64,000 nt of DNA from Winogradskya consettensis (lineage in GTDB: Bacteria > Actinomycetota > Actinomycetes > Mycobacteriales > Micromonosporaceae). A model generated the notes under the pieces. That model was given only the letters and a program-made list of their open reading frames with translations. It was not told where the DNA came from and searched no databases. The DNA lies in assembly GCF_018332715.1 (NCBI RefSeq), contig NZ_BOQP01000048.1:1-64000 (forward strand), in the 5' to 3' direction. Below, in pieces: positions 16,776 to 27,103 of this stretch (the first letter of the stretch is position 1; each line of letters opens with the position of its first letter). Both the position numbers and the translations under genes were made by a program.

Positions 16776-17354
16776 ATGCAACTCAGCAGGACCCATGTCG
16801 CCACCGTTGCCGGTGTTCTGCTGGGATTCGCGCTCACGTCCACCATGGTCGTGCGGACCACCCAGGCGGTCATCACCAGTTCCACCGCGACGCAGTCGAA
16901 CACCTGGACCACCGGCGGCGCCGCGATCAGCAACGATGGTGCCATTTCGGCGAGTGCGGTGTTCAGTCAGGCCAATGACAGTCTGCTGGCCGGCGGGCAG
17001 ACCGTCACCAAGTGCATCGCGGTGAAGTACACCGGTAATTCGGCGGCGCAGATCAAACTTTACGGGAGCAGCATCTCCGGCGGGCTGTCGAGCTATCTCG
17101 ATCTGAAGATCGAGACCGGCACGGGTACGGCGAACGACTGCACCAACTTTGTCAGCGGCGGCACGCTCTTCAGCAGCGGTACGGTCGCGAGTTTCGGGTC
17201 GGCGAACAACAGCTACGCCAATGGGCTGGGTTCGTGGAATGCGACGCTGAACAATTCGCTGACGTACAAGTTCTCGGTGACCGTGCAGAATGTCGCCGGT
17301 GCGCAGAACGGTAACGCGTCCGCGGTGTTCAACTGGGAGGCCCAGGCGTCGTGA
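16776..17354 (+). CDS. SipW-type signal peptide secreted protein
   Basis: A 192-residue exported protein resembling substrates of SipW-like signal peptidases. Residues 8-28 form a hydrophobic signal (VATVAGVLLGFALTSTMVV) followed by RTTQAVITSS, the kind of region cut by SipW enzymes in TasA/camelysin-like proteins. The mature part is Ser/Gly/Asn/Thr-rich, beta-strand-like, with two Cys (near residues 81 and 124) that could pair. It overlaps the downstream signal peptidase gene by four bases (GTGA), so the two are translationally coupled. A fibre- or surface-layer-forming role is inferred from this pairing, not from a recognised domain. Confidence 0.72.
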   Translation: MQLSRTHVATVAGVLLGFALTSTMVVRTTQAVITSSTATQSNTWTTGGAAISNDGAISASAVFSQANDSLLAGGQTVTKCIAVKYTGNSAAQIKLYGSSISGGLSSYLDLKIETGTGTANDCTNFVSGGTLFSSGTVASFGSANNSYANGLGSWNATLNNSLTYKFSVTVQNVAGAQNGNASAVFNWEAQAS

Positions 17355-18910
17355 CGTGGCCGGGGGTCGTCGGGCGGGGGCTGCTCGTCATGGTCGTCAC
17401 CACCGTTCTCACGCTCACGGCGTGGACGGTGGTGCCGTTGCTGTGGGGCTGGCAGGCGTACACGGTGACCTCGGGTTCGATGGCTCCGCTGGTCCGGCCG
17501 GGTGATGTGGTGCTGGCTTCGCCGGGCATCGGCGCCGGTCCGAAGGTGGGGCAGGTCGTGGTGATCGCGCCGGCGACGGCCGGGGGTCAGCCGGTCACGC
17601 ACCGGATCGTCGAGCGGCTGCCGGACGGCCGTTTCCGCACCCGCGGTGACGCGAACGCCCAGGCTGACTCGCGCCTCGTCGCCAAGGACCAGCTGATCGG
17701 GCTCGGTCGCGTCGTGGTTCCGCTGGCCGGTCTGGTACGCCTCCACGGCGGCCGCGTCGCGCCCGCCCTCGCCGGCCTGGCCGTCATCGTGTTCGCCCTG
17801 ACCCGCCGCCGCAGACCCCGCCCACCGACCGCCGGCCAGCCCCGCCGCACCGCCACCGAACCCCGCCGCGCCACCAGCAAGACCCGCCGCGCCGCCGTCG
17901 GACCCAGCCGCGCCGCCGTCCACAGCGACGATCCGCCGGCTCAGGGCGGCCCATCGGCTCAGGGCGGCCCGGCAGTTGAGGACCGGCCGGTCGAGAAAGG
18001 CGATTCCTCCCAGCAGTTGAGAGGCAGAAGGAAGCGCGTCAACGCGCATGCCACCAAGCGGAAACGGCCGCGCGGAGCCGTGCGAAAGCGCCGGGGAACG
18101 CGCAGGCGGAACCGCCCTCGTGCAGGCGTGGCGCTCCTGGCCGTGCTCGGATTTGTTGTCATTACCAGTCTTGCCCGCCCGGGTACCGGCGCCGTCTATT
18201 CCGCGATCAGCCCGACCCAGGCGAACGCATGGAAGTCGAGTTACTTCTACACGGCGGCCGTCAAAGCGTCCGCCCCCGTCTCGTACTGGCGGATGGGCGG
18301 CGCCAGCACCACGTCGGTCGCCGACGAGATGGGCACCGTTCCGCTCGCTCTCTACGGAACCCCGGTCGTGGGTGCGGCCGGTGCGGTGAGCGTCGACCCC
18401 AATACCGCGACCAAATTCAAGAATGGCACCGGCCGTTCGTACGCGGGGGTCACCAGCGCCGCGCATTCGATCTCCGGACCGATGACGGTCGCGGCCTGGA
18501 CGGACGGTATCGCGAACACGAACTGGCGCCTGGTCTTCAAGGGTGGCCCGGGCACCAACAAGCTCAACTATCTGCTCTCCTGGAGCAGCGATTCCGGCGT
18601 GGACATGCGTTTCCTCGTCGATGCCGGCGGCGTCCGGCAGGAGGTCAAGTCGAAATGGCCGACGACCGGCGGCTACCACTTCGTGGTGGGGGTCTATGAC
18701 GGCACGGCGGCGAAGCTCTACATCGACGGCGTCATGACCGCGACCAAGGCCGCCGGCGGCACCCTGGCGGTCGACACGACGCTGCCGCTGACCGTGTCGG
18801 AGGACAACGCCTCCACCGGCCTGAACGGCTCCGTCGACGAGGTCGCGATCTGGAGCAGGGCCCTGACCGACACCCAGATCAGCACGTTCTACGCGTTGGC
18901 CCGGCAATAG
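17351..18910 (+). CDS. Signal peptidase I (SipW/ER type) fused to a LamG domain
   Basis: One 519-residue frame joins an enzyme and a likely surface domain. Residues 1-150 are a membrane-anchored S26B signal peptidase: first span 10-33, SGSM with Ser43, VTHRIVER with His84, RGDANAQAD with Asp100/Asp106 (the Ser-His-Asp form of ER-type enzymes), second span about 135-151. Residues 152-258 are a very basic linker. Residues 258-275 form a third hydrophobic segment, itself like a SipW-type signal. Residues 308-519 are a LamG/concanavalin-like domain ending GSVDEVAIWSRALTDTQI. An internal GTG at 18080 with GGAG four bases upstream could instead start a separate LamG protein. The fusion is continuous, with no frameshift. 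Confidence 0.8.
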   Translation: MTWPGVVGRGLLVMVVTTVLTLTAWTVVPLLWGWQAYTVTSGSMAPLVRPGDVVLASPGIGAGPKVGQVVVIAPATAGGQPVTHRIVERLPDGRFRTRGDANAQADSRLVAKDQLIGLGRVVVPLAGLVRLHGGRVAPALAGLAVIVFALTRRRRPRPPTAGQPRRTATEPRRATSKTRRAAVGPSRAAVHSDDPPAQGGPSAQGGPAVEDRPVEKGDSSQQLRGRRKRVNAHATKRKRPRGAVRKRRGTRRRNRPRAGVALLAVLGFVVITSLARPGTGAVYSAISPTQANAWKSSYFYTAAVKASAPVSYWRMGGASTTSVADEMGTVPLALYGTPVVGAAGAVSVDPNTATKFKNGTGRSYAGVTSAAHSISGPMTVAAWTDGIANTNWRLVFKGGPGTNKLNYLLSWSSDSGVDMRFLVDAGGVRQEVKSKWPTTGGYHFVVGVYDGTAAKLYIDGVMTATKAAGGTLAVDTTLPLTVSEDNASTGLNGSVDEVAIWSRALTDTQISTFYALARQ

Positions 18911-18932
18911 CACGCAAAGGCATTCACTCAGG

Positions 18933-18951
18933 TCGGCCGAATATCGGCCGA
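18933..18951 (+). terminator. Short hairpin after the signal peptidase-LamG gene
   Basis: TCGGCCGA (18933-18940) repeats after three bases as TCGGCCGA (18944-18951); the word is self-complementary, so the two copies pair. It lies 22 bases past the stop. No U-run follows. Confidence 0.5.
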
Positions 18952-19007
18952 TGCAGTTGTTCTCGGCGCGGAGTTGCACCCCTGCCGCTACCGGAAAGGC
19001 CCCCCGA

Positions 19008-20078
19008 ATGACGACGCAGATTCCGTACGGCTCCGAGAACGCCGACTATCCGTCGTTCGCCGCGGGGCACGCACAGTATCCGCCGGCCGGTTACGAGCAC
19101 CCGATCGAGCCGCAGCCCGGCTACGCGCAGCCGCTCTACCCTCAGGAGGGCGGGGCCGCGTTCCCGCAGCCCACGCCGTACCCGCAGCCTCCGGCCTTTC
19201 CGCAGCCCCCGGCCCACCCGCAGCCCTCGGCCTTCCCGCAACCCTCGGCCTACCCCCAGCACCCCGCCCAGCAGAGCCCCGCAGCCCACACCCAGGCGCC
19301 CCACCCGCCTGCGCCCCAGAACTATGCGACTCCGGGTTACCCGGCGGATCAGACTTACGCGAACCAGCCCTATCCCACGAGCCAACAGGATCAGGACCAG
19401 CTGGTAGCAGCCCAGCAAGCCGCCGCCCAGCGAGCGATGGCCCAGGCCCAGACCGCCCAGCAGCAGCCCCCGGCGCAGCAGAGTTACACGCCGCAGGGCG
19501 TCTACCCGACAAATCCCCCCTGGGCGCCCACCGCGGCCGGCGGGGAAGCGGAACCCGGCTCCGCGTACGACAGCCAGGTCCCGGTTGTGGGTGGGCTGCT
19601 CGTTCCCTATCCGGAAGCGATGCGCAACGCGGCCAAGGCGCAGCCCCCGGCCCTCTGGCCGGTGGCGGTCCTGACCTTCTTCTTCAGTCTGGCCGGCGTG
19701 GTGTCGGCGGCCCGCCGGGCCAACCGGGCCCAGCGCGGCGGCAACAGCGGCGCCCCCTACTGGATCGCCTGGGCGGTGTCCCTGGTCGCCGGTTCGTTCG
19801 TCTGGTTCGTCATCTCGCTGACCGTGATCCAACCGGCGGTGACGGATTTCCTGGAGTCGCGGGCGCAGAGTGCGGTCGAGAACCAGGTGCTGCACGACGG
19901 GCAGCTGGCGAAGGCGAACATCACCGCGACGAAGGCGGAGTGCAACGCGGCGTCGGAGCGGCGGGCTGACGGCACCCGCGACTACCTGTGCAATCTGACG
20001 CTCAATGACGGCAAGACCGGGCAGGTCACGGTGACGGCCGACAAGGACGGCACCTGGAAGCAGATGGCCGCCAAGTAG
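19008..20078 (+). CDS. Pro/Gln-rich membrane protein with DUF4333-like C-terminus
   Basis: A 356-residue membrane protein. The first ~200 residues are low-complexity, rich in Pro, Gln, Tyr and Ala, with reiterated FPQP/YPQP units. Two membrane spans follow at about 214-235 and 250-275, and a C-terminal domain (about 281-356) that looks like DUF4333: the ATKAECNAA and YLCNLTLNDGK segments carry the pair of Cys typical of that family, then VTVTADKDGTW. The ATG at 19008 has GGAAAGG upstream. Function is unknown. It follows the SipW-LamG gene in the same direction but after a hairpin. A strong 15-bp terminator ends it. Confidence 0.78.
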   Translation: MTTQIPYGSENADYPSFAAGHAQYPPAGYEHPIEPQPGYAQPLYPQEGGAAFPQPTPYPQPPAFPQPPAHPQPSAFPQPSAYPQHPAQQSPAAHTQAPHPPAPQNYATPGYPADQTYANQPYPTSQQDQDQLVAAQQAAAQRAMAQAQTAQQQPPAQQSYTPQGVYPTNPPWAPTAAGGEAEPGSAYDSQVPVVGGLLVPYPEAMRNAAKAQPPALWPVAVLTFFFSLAGVVSAARRANRAQRGGNSGAPYWIAWAVSLVAGSFVWFVISLTVIQPAVTDFLESRAQSAVENQVLHDGQLAKANITATKAECNAASERRADGTRDYLCNLTLNDGKTGQVTVTADKDGTWKQMAAK

Positions 20079-20084
20079 AAGGCT

Positions 20085-20119
20085 CGTGGCGCACCCGACG
20101 GGGGGTCGGGTGCGCCACG
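20085..20119. terminator. Strong bidirectional terminator
   Basis: A perfect 15-bp stem (20085-20099 with 20105-20119) around a five-G loop, between the convergent DUF4333-like gene and the nucleotidase gene. Confidence 0.9.
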
Positions 20120-20129
20120 GACAAATGCT

Positions 20130-21932
20130 TTAGAAGACGGGTACGCCCGCGCGCACGAGCTTCCAGTTCGGCACGTAGAAGTCGGCCGGGTCGATGGCGC
20201 CCTTGGCCTGCGCCCAGTCGATGAGCAGCTGGCGGATCTCCTGCTGCGCGTTGTAGACCTGCGTCTTCACGATGCCGGGGAAGTTGCCGCCGCCGCTGCG
20301 CCGGTAGTTGTTCACCGCCACCACGAACTGCGCGTCGGCCGCCACCGCGACGCCGGCGATCTCCAGGCGGGTGATGCGGGAGCCCACCGGCTGGCTGATG
20401 TCGATGTCGTAGTCGACGCCGGAGAGCACGTCGTAGTTGTAGTCCGGCACCGTGGAGTCGCTGATGGTCGCCGGGTCGGGCGTGGCGCCGACCGGCAGGG
20501 TCACGAAGTACTTGGCGGAATACTCCAGGTACGCCTTGACCTCGGCACCGGTGAGGACGACGGCCTCGAGCGTGTTGTCGTAGATGTAGAGCCCGGCCAC
20601 GTCCTTGATCTTGACGTCGCCCTGCGGGAAGACCGCGGTGCGGCTGAACGGCGCGGCGATCGACAGGACCGGCAGCGACGCGTACGCGCCACCCGCCAGC
20701 GCCGTGGTCACCGTGTCGGTCTGCACCTTGTTGATGTAGTCCAGGATCGCCGTGTCCTTGTACCGCGACTCGGCGGCCGACAGTTCCTCGGTGGACGTGG
20801 CGACGACCTGGTTGACGTACGCGACCGTCTTGGTGTGCTGGGCCTTGACCGCGGCGAGCACCTTGGGGTCGGCGGTGACCGTGTTGGTGTTCAGCGTCGC
20901 CGACTTCTTGGTGGTGATGCTCCACCGGCCCTTGTCGCGGACCAGCGTGAAGTCCATCCGGGTGAGCCGCTGTCCCCACTTGGACGGCTCGGACAGCAGC
21001 ACCTGCACACCGGTCTTGGTGTTGGTGACGAAGCGCTGCGCGACCTCGTTGTGCGCGTGCCCGAACAGGATCGCGTCGATGCCGGGAACCTGCTCGGCGA
21101 TGAGCGCGCTCGGGTTCTCGTTGGGGATCTCGGGGCCGTAGCTGCTGGTCCCGCTGTCGCCGCCGTGCGCGGAGATCAGCACGAGATCCGCGCCGCGGGC
21201 CCGCATGATCGGCACCCACTTGGCCGCGGTCGCGACCATGTCGTTGAAGACCAGCTTGCCCTCGACGTTGGCCCGGTCCCAGATCGCGATGCCCGGGTTC
21301 GTCAGACCGAGAATGCCAACCCGCAGGGTCGGTGCGCCCTTACCGAGCGAGACCTTCTTGATGATGTACGGCGTGAAAGCGGGCTTGCCGCTCGAAGCGC
21401 CGACCGCGTTGGCCGCCAGCGCCGGGAAGCCCAGCTGACGGATCCAGAGGTTCAGCAACGGCAGCCCGTAGTTGAACTCGTGATTGCCCAGCGTGATGGC
21501 GTCATAGTTCAGCACGTTCATCGCCCGCGCCATCGGGTGCCGCTCACCGGTCGTGGTGATCGGCTCCTGCTTGGCGTAGTACGTCGCGAGCGGCGTGCCC
21601 TGGATCGTGTCACCGGCGTCGAGCACCAGCGTGGCCTTGCCCTTGCGCTCGGTCCTGATCTGGTTCACCAGGGCGGCGAGCTTCGCGACACCGACGTCGT
21701 TGTGCGCGCTGTCGTCGTACTCCAGGTCCTTGTAGTAGTCCCAGTTGTAGACGTTGCCGTGCGTGTCGGAGGTGCCGAGCACGGTCAGGTCGTAGGTCTT
21801 GGGGGCAGGAGCGCCGCCGTGCCCGCCCTTGCCGTGCGCATCGGCAGCACCGGCGAGGAAAACAGGAGCGGCGACACCGGCGGCAGCGGCACCGAGCACG
21901 CTACGCCGTGATACGCCCGTGGGGAGGGTCAT
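20130..21932 (-). CDS. Tat-exported bifunctional metallophosphatase/5'-nucleotidase
   Basis: A 600-residue extracellular nucleotidase of the UshA/CpdB type. The ATG at 21932 gives a twin-arginine signal (SRRSVLGAAAAG, Arg9-Arg10, cleavage after AGAADA); the frame extends further upstream but without this signal at the N-terminus. Two-metal calcineurin-like motifs follow in order: LGTSDTHGN, LDAGDTIQG, LGNHEFNYG, then ISAHGGD and FGHAHNE. The C-terminal 5'-nucleotidase domain (from about residue 350) binds substrate, with NNYRRSGGGNFPG near the end. Probably scavenges phosphate and nucleosides. GAAAGG lies upstream of the start. Confidence 0.93.
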   Translation of the reverse strand: MTLPTGVSRRSVLGAAAAGVAAPVFLAGAADAHGKGGHGGAPAPKTYDLTVLGTSDTHGNVYNWDYYKDLEYDDSAHNDVGVAKLAALVNQIRTERKGKATLVLDAGDTIQGTPLATYYAKQEPITTTGERHPMARAMNVLNYDAITLGNHEFNYGLPLLNLWIRQLGFPALAANAVGASSGKPAFTPYIIKKVSLGKGAPTLRVGILGLTNPGIAIWDRANVEGKLVFNDMVATAAKWVPIMRARGADLVLISAHGGDSGTSSYGPEIPNENPSALIAEQVPGIDAILFGHAHNEVAQRFVTNTKTGVQVLLSEPSKWGQRLTRMDFTLVRDKGRWSITTKKSATLNTNTVTADPKVLAAVKAQHTKTVAYVNQVVATSTEELSAAESRYKDTAILDYINKVQTDTVTTALAGGAYASLPVLSIAAPFSRTAVFPQGDVKIKDVAGLYIYDNTLEAVVLTGAEVKAYLEYSAKYFVTLPVGATPDPATISDSTVPDYNYDVLSGVDYDIDISQPVGSRITRLEIAGVAVAADAQFVVAVNNYRRSGGGNFPGIVKTQVYNAQQEIRQLLIDWAQAKGAIDPADFYVPNWKLVRAGVPVF

Positions 21933-22086
21933 ACCCGAACCTTTCGAAGGGAGGTCACGGACGCCTTGTGGGCGCCCATCGAGGCACCATAGCTGCGAAT
22001 GCATCGATCGGCGAGATCAACAACGTGAACGTAACCGGGCCGGGTCGTGACCCATGGGGATGGCCGGATCCCATAGGATCGCGGCC

Positions 22087-22917
22087 ATGTCTGCGCAGCC
22101 TGATCTGCCGCTGCGTCCGATGACGCTCGGTGAGCTGCTGGATGCCGCCATGACGCTGTTGCGGGCCCGGGCGTTGCCGCTGCTGGCCACCGCGTTCGTG
22201 CTGGCGGGGCTCGAGCAGGCGGTGCTGGTCCCGTTGCGGGGGTTCGCGCAGGTCAGCGCGCCGCTCTATCTGCCCGAGGACGGGCATTTCGGGGCCTGGT
22301 GGACGCTGGTGTCGGCCGGGTTCGGCATCGAGGGCTTCATCATCTGCGTGCTCGGGGCGCTCGCCGCCGCGGCTGCCGGGCCGGCCCTGGTGGGGCAGAG
22401 CGTCCGGGACAGGGAGCTGTGGACGCGGATGCGGCCGATCAGCACGCTGGTCACCGCGATCGTGCTGGGGACCATCTGCGGGATCGCGGCGTTCGCGGGG
22501 TTCGTCGGGTGGATTTTCGCGTACGGGCTGTTCGGCCTGGTCAGCGGCGTGATCGTGATCGACCGCGCGGGGCCCTCGTTCGTGCGCGCGGCCCGGCTGG
22601 CGTCGCGCGGGGGGCTGCGGGGCGTGTGGACGAGGCTGGCGGCATATCTGACGTGGCTCGCCGTGCGGGTCGTGCTCGGTGCCGGGTGGGTTGCCGCGTT
22701 CGACCTGTTCACCGGTGGCGGGCTGCCCGACTGGTCGAGCTGGGCCGCACCGATCGCGTGGACGCTCGCGAACACCGTCGCCTATGCGGCGCTCGGTTGT
22801 GTCGACGCCGTGCTGGTCCTGGAGACGCGGATCCGCACCGAGGGGCTGGACATCGCCGTCAGCAGGGCGCGCAGCCGCGGTGAGGATCCGGCGGTCGCGC
22901 TGGTGTGGGCGCCGTGA
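22087..22917 (+). CDS. Multi-span membrane protein of the MoxR/DUF58 operon
   Basis: A 276-residue integral membrane protein with about six hydrophobic spans. The opening PLRPMTLGELLDAAMTLLRARAL is typical of actinobacterial membrane proteins related to the glycerophosphodiester phosphodiesterase membrane domain. The N-terminal ~25 residues are cytoplasmic. It has no enzyme motif. It is the first gene of a tightly packed operon with DUF4129, DUF4350, MoxR and DUF58 genes, overlapping the next by four bases (GTGA), so it probably works with that membrane-associated chaperone-like system. The ATG at 22087 is preferred to the start 11 codons earlier because conservation-like sequence begins there. 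Confidence 0.75.
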   Translation: MSAQPDLPLRPMTLGELLDAAMTLLRARALPLLATAFVLAGLEQAVLVPLRGFAQVSAPLYLPEDGHFGAWWTLVSAGFGIEGFIICVLGALAAAAAGPALVGQSVRDRELWTRMRPISTLVTAIVLGTICGIAAFAGFVGWIFAYGLFGLVSGVIVIDRAGPSFVRAARLASRGGLRGVWTRLAAYLTWLAVRVVLGAGWVAAFDLFTGGGLPDWSSWAAPIAWTLANTVAYAALGCVDAVLVLETRIRTEGLDIAVSRARSRGEDPAVALVWAP

Positions 22918-23489
22918 CCCGCGTCTGGGACGAGTTCGTCGCGTCCGTCTTCGACCACGTCTCCCCCGGCCTGCTGCTGCTCCTGATGCTCGCGGCGGCC
23001 GGGCTGCTCGGCTCGCTCTGGTACTGGTATCCACGCTGGATCCCGCGCCGCTGGCCACGTCTCCCCACTTGGAAGAAGCGGGCGAAACGCCCCAAGACCA
23101 AGAAAGCGCCGGCACCGAAGAAGGACGAGGAAGAGGAAGAAAGCGAGCCGCTCTTCGAGCCGGAGGTCGTGCTGCCCAACGGCATGCTGCTCGCCGACCG
23201 TCTGGCCTCGGAGGGCCGCTACGCGGAGGCGATCCGCCAGCGGCTGCGTGACGTGGTCGGCGACCTGACCGCGGCCGGGGTCGTCTCCCCGCTGCCGGGC
23301 ACCACCGCCGCCGAGGTCGCCGCGTCCGCCGCCCAGCATCGACCCGCGGTGGCGGCACCGCTCGGCGGCGCGACCGACCTGTTCTCCGAGGTCTGGTACG
23401 GCGACCGCCCCGCGGACCGCGTCCACGACGATCACATGCGAACCCTGACCGGCGAGGTCCGAAGCAGGATGACGGGCGGCGCACGATGA
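22914..23489 (+). CDS. DUF4129 membrane protein
   Basis: A 191-residue protein with one membrane helix (about 16-38), then a Lys/Pro/Glu-rich linker, then a cytoplasmic DUF4129-like domain (LADRLASEGRYAEAIRQRLRDVVGDLTAAG, later TDLFSEVWYGDRP). The GTG at 22914 overlaps the previous stop by four bases and is preferred to the GTG three codons earlier. It overlaps the next gene by four bases too (ATGA). DUF4129 commonly accompanies MoxR/DUF58 genes, sometimes fused to transglutaminase-like domains; here it is separate and short. Function is not established. Confidence 0.82.
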   Translation: MTRVWDEFVASVFDHVSPGLLLLLMLAAAGLLGSLWYWYPRWIPRRWPRLPTWKKRAKRPKTKKAPAPKKDEEEEESEPLFEPEVVLPNGMLLADRLASEGRYAEAIRQRLRDVVGDLTAAGVVSPLPGTTAAEVAASAAQHRPAVAAPLGGATDLFSEVWYGDRPADRVHDDHMRTLTGEVRSRMTGGAR

Positions 23490-24801
23490 GGATGCCGAGA
23501 CTGAGGAATCCGCGCCGCCTGCGTCTGATCATGCCGTTCGCCGTGGTGCTGGTGCTGGTGGCGCTGACCGTGATCGTCCACGTGGTGCAGCAGCCCGACC
23601 CGACCGACGCCTCGTTCCTGTCCCCCACGAGCACCGCGGGTGACGGTGCCCGGCGTCTCGCCGATGATCTGACCCGCGACGGCGTGCGTATCGACGTGCG
23701 GAGCACCAGCCCGGAGGCGATCGAGGCGGTCGGCGACGGCGACGCCGTGACGCTGCTCGTGACCACGCCGGAGCTGGTCAACCCTTACTACCTGGAGCGG
23801 CTGGCCCTGCTGCCGCCGCGGGTCCGGGTCGTCATGGTCGCGCCGGGCTCCGACGCCGTGTACGCCGCCGGCCTCGACGTGGTGGTCACCGGGCCACGCT
23901 GGACAGCCGCCGCGCCCCAGCCGGGGTGCACCGAGGACTTCGCCCAGGCCGGGCCTGCGGCGACCCTGCGCTGGCGCTACGACACCGGCGACTTCCGCAC
24001 CGAACCTGTGCGCTGCTATTCCGACAGCGTGGTCGAGGTGAAGAACCTGACGATGGTCGGGGCGGCGGACCCGTTCCGCAACGACCGGGCCGACGAGTAC
24101 GGCAACCGCGCGCTCGCCGTCAGCCTGCTCTCCCGCTACGGCCGGCTGATCTGGCTGGACCTGCACGAACGCGAGAAGGCGCCGCCGGAACCGACCGCGC
24201 CGACCGCCGAGCCCGACCCCGCCGAGCCGACCCCCGACCCGGACTCCACCGAGCCGTGGGACGACGATCCGTCGAACGACGACGGGGAGCCGGCCCCGGT
24301 GACCGAGGACCCGAGCGGGCAGCCGGGCGAGCAGAGCAACGACGGCGGGGGCGTGGCCGGGAGTCCCCTGGCACAGGCCTTCCCGCCCGCCGTCTGGGCG
24401 ACGCTCGCGCTGCTGCTGCTGGCCGGGATCGCCCTGGCGCTGGCCTCGGCCCGCCGGTTGGGCACGCCGGTCGCGGAGCCGTTGCCGGTCCAGGTCAGGG
24501 CCGCCGAGACCGTACGCGGCCTGGGCGGGCTCTACCGCAGGGCCCGCGCCCGCGGCACCTCGCTGGCGACCGTGCAGGCCGCCGCGCGTACCCGGCTGAT
24601 GGTGCATTTCGGGATGCCGGCCGACAGCACGGTCGATGAGGTCGCCCATCGGGTGGCCGCGCAGACCGGCCTGCAGGAGAACGAGGTCCGGCATCTGCTC
24701 GGCGGTGGGGTCGAGGACAGCGACGAGGAGCTGGCCCGCGCCGCCTCGGACGTGCAGCGGCTGGTCAGGACGGTTATCAGCAATGAACGAGGGGATCTGA
24801 C

Positions 24802-24805
<4 letters not shown>
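23486..24805 (+). CDS. DUF4350 membrane protein
   Basis: A 439-residue protein with an N-terminal membrane anchor (about 14-34) and a second span near 300-320. In between is an extracytoplasmic DUF4350-type domain (TAGDGARRLADDLTRDGVRIDV, then VTLLVTTPELV and RVRVVMVAPGSDA) and an acidic Glu/Pro/Asp-rich linker. The last ~110 residues are cytoplasmic and helical. It overlaps both neighbours by four bases (ATGA and GTGA), so it is translated as part of the operon. In related operons it is thought to act with MoxR in membrane or cell-envelope assembly, but no direct function is known. Confidence 0.82.
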
Positions 24806-25776
<971 letters not shown>

Positions 25777-25783
25777 GCCGGCC

Positions 25784-27103
25784 GTGATCACGAGGCGCTT
25801 CGCGCTGCTGCTGGCGCTGGGCGTGCCCCTGCCGGCGCTGCTGCCCGCGCCGTGGCTGCTGACCGCCGCCGTGCTGGCGCTCGCGCTCGCCGCGGCGGCG
25901 CTGGACGCCGCTGTCGCTGCGCCGCTGAACGGCGTGACGCTGCGTCGCGACGGCGCCGAGACGTTGTGGCTGGGAGCGACGACGACCACGACACTGACGG
26001 TCACCAACACGTCGGGGCGTCCGATGTGGCTCCGGCTGCGTGACCGCTGGGTGCCGTCGGCCGGCGCGGACAACGCCGAGCACCGGCTGCGGCTGCTCGC
26101 CGGACAGGAGCAGACGATCACCACGACGCTGACCCCGACGCGGCACGGCGACCGGCCCGCCGTGCGCGTGACGCTGCGGTCGTACGGGCCGCTCGGGCTC
26201 GCGTACCGGCAACGGCGGCAGCGCTGGAACGAGGCGATCACACCGGAGTGGACACTGCGGGTGCTGCCGCGTTTCCCGTCGCGGCGGTTGCTGCCCGAGA
26301 AACTGGCCAAGCTGCGGATCTTCGACGGCGCCGTGGTCACCCGGGGACGTGGACAGGGCACCGAGTTCGACGTGCTCCGGGAGTACGTGGTCGGCGATGA
26401 CGTGCGGTCGATCGACTGGCGGGCTTCCGCGCGTACCCATGATGTGATGGTCCGGACCTGGCGCCCCGAGCGGGACCGCCGCGTGGTCTGTGTCCTCGAC
26501 ACCGGCCGCACCTCCGCGGCCCGCATCGGCGACGAACCCCGCCTCGACGCCGCGATCGACGCCGCGCTGCTGCTCGCCGTGCTCGCCTCGAAGGCCGACG
26601 ACCGGGTCGACCTGCTCGCGGTGGACTCCCAGGTCCGGGCGCGGGTCGAGGGCGGCGGTCACCGCACCAAGCTGCCCCGGCTGATCAGCTCGATGGCGGC
26701 GCTGGAGCCCCGCCTCGTCGAGACGGACTTCGGCCCGGCGGCGAGCGACCTGCTGCGCCGCGGCCACAAGCGCGCCCTCGTCGTGATCTTCTCGGCGCTG
26801 GACGCCGCCCCGATCGTGGAGGGTCTGCTGCCGATGCTCGCGCGGCTCACCACCAAGCACCGGGTGATACTGGCCAGCGTGCGTGACCCGGAGACCGCGC
26901 AGCTTGCCGAGCTGCCCGGCGAGGGCGCGAGCGCGGACGACGTACACCTGGCCGCTGCCGCCGAACTCGCCCTGGCCGAGCGTGGCCGGGTCCGTGCCCT
27001 GCTGGAACAGCAGGGCGTCATGGTCGTCGACGAACCCCGCGAGACCTTCGCCTCGAAGGTCTCCGATGCCTACCTCGCGCTGAAGGCCGCCGGCCGGCTG
27101 TAA
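25784..27103 (+). CDS. DUF58 (vWA-like) protein
   Basis: A 439-residue protein with two N-terminal membrane helices (about 4-40), a beta-rich region, then the DUF58 signature EFDVLREYVVGDDVRSIDWRAS and a vWA-like domain starting VVCVLDTGRTS, a degenerate MIDAS (DxGxxS). It is the usual partner of MoxR. The GTG at 25784 lies 8 bases after the MoxR stop; a longer frame starting 10 codons earlier would overlap MoxR. Its 3' end overlaps the convergent DUF6314 gene by 34 bases. In many actinobacteria SpoIIM and RDD genes follow directly; here they are 4.5 kb away. Confidence 0.88.
   Translation: MITRRFALLLALGVPLPALLPAPWLLTAAVLALALAAAALDAAVAAPLNGVTLRRDGAETLWLGATTTTTLTVTNTSGRPMWLRLRDRWVPSAGADNAEHRLRLLAGQEQTITTTLTPTRHGDRPAVRVTLRSYGPLGLAYRQRRQRWNEAITPEWTLRVLPRFPSRRLLPEKLAKLRIFDGAVVTRGRGQGTEFDVLREYVVGDDVRSIDWRASARTHDVMVRTWRPERDRRVVCVLDTGRTSAARIGDEPRLDAAIDAALLLAVLASKADDRVDLLAVDSQVRARVEGGGHRTKLPRLISSMAALEPRLVETDFGPAASDLLRRGHKRALVVIFSALDAAPIVEGLLPMLARLTTKHRVILASVRDPETAQLAELPGEGASADDVHLAAAAELALAERGRVRALLEQQGVMVVDEPRETFASKVSDAYLALKAAGRL

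Noticed and set aside
17351..18910. Assembly-made fusion of two genes
   Set aside because: The reading frame is continuous and the linker is coding-like; kept as a fusion, with the internal start noted as an alternative.
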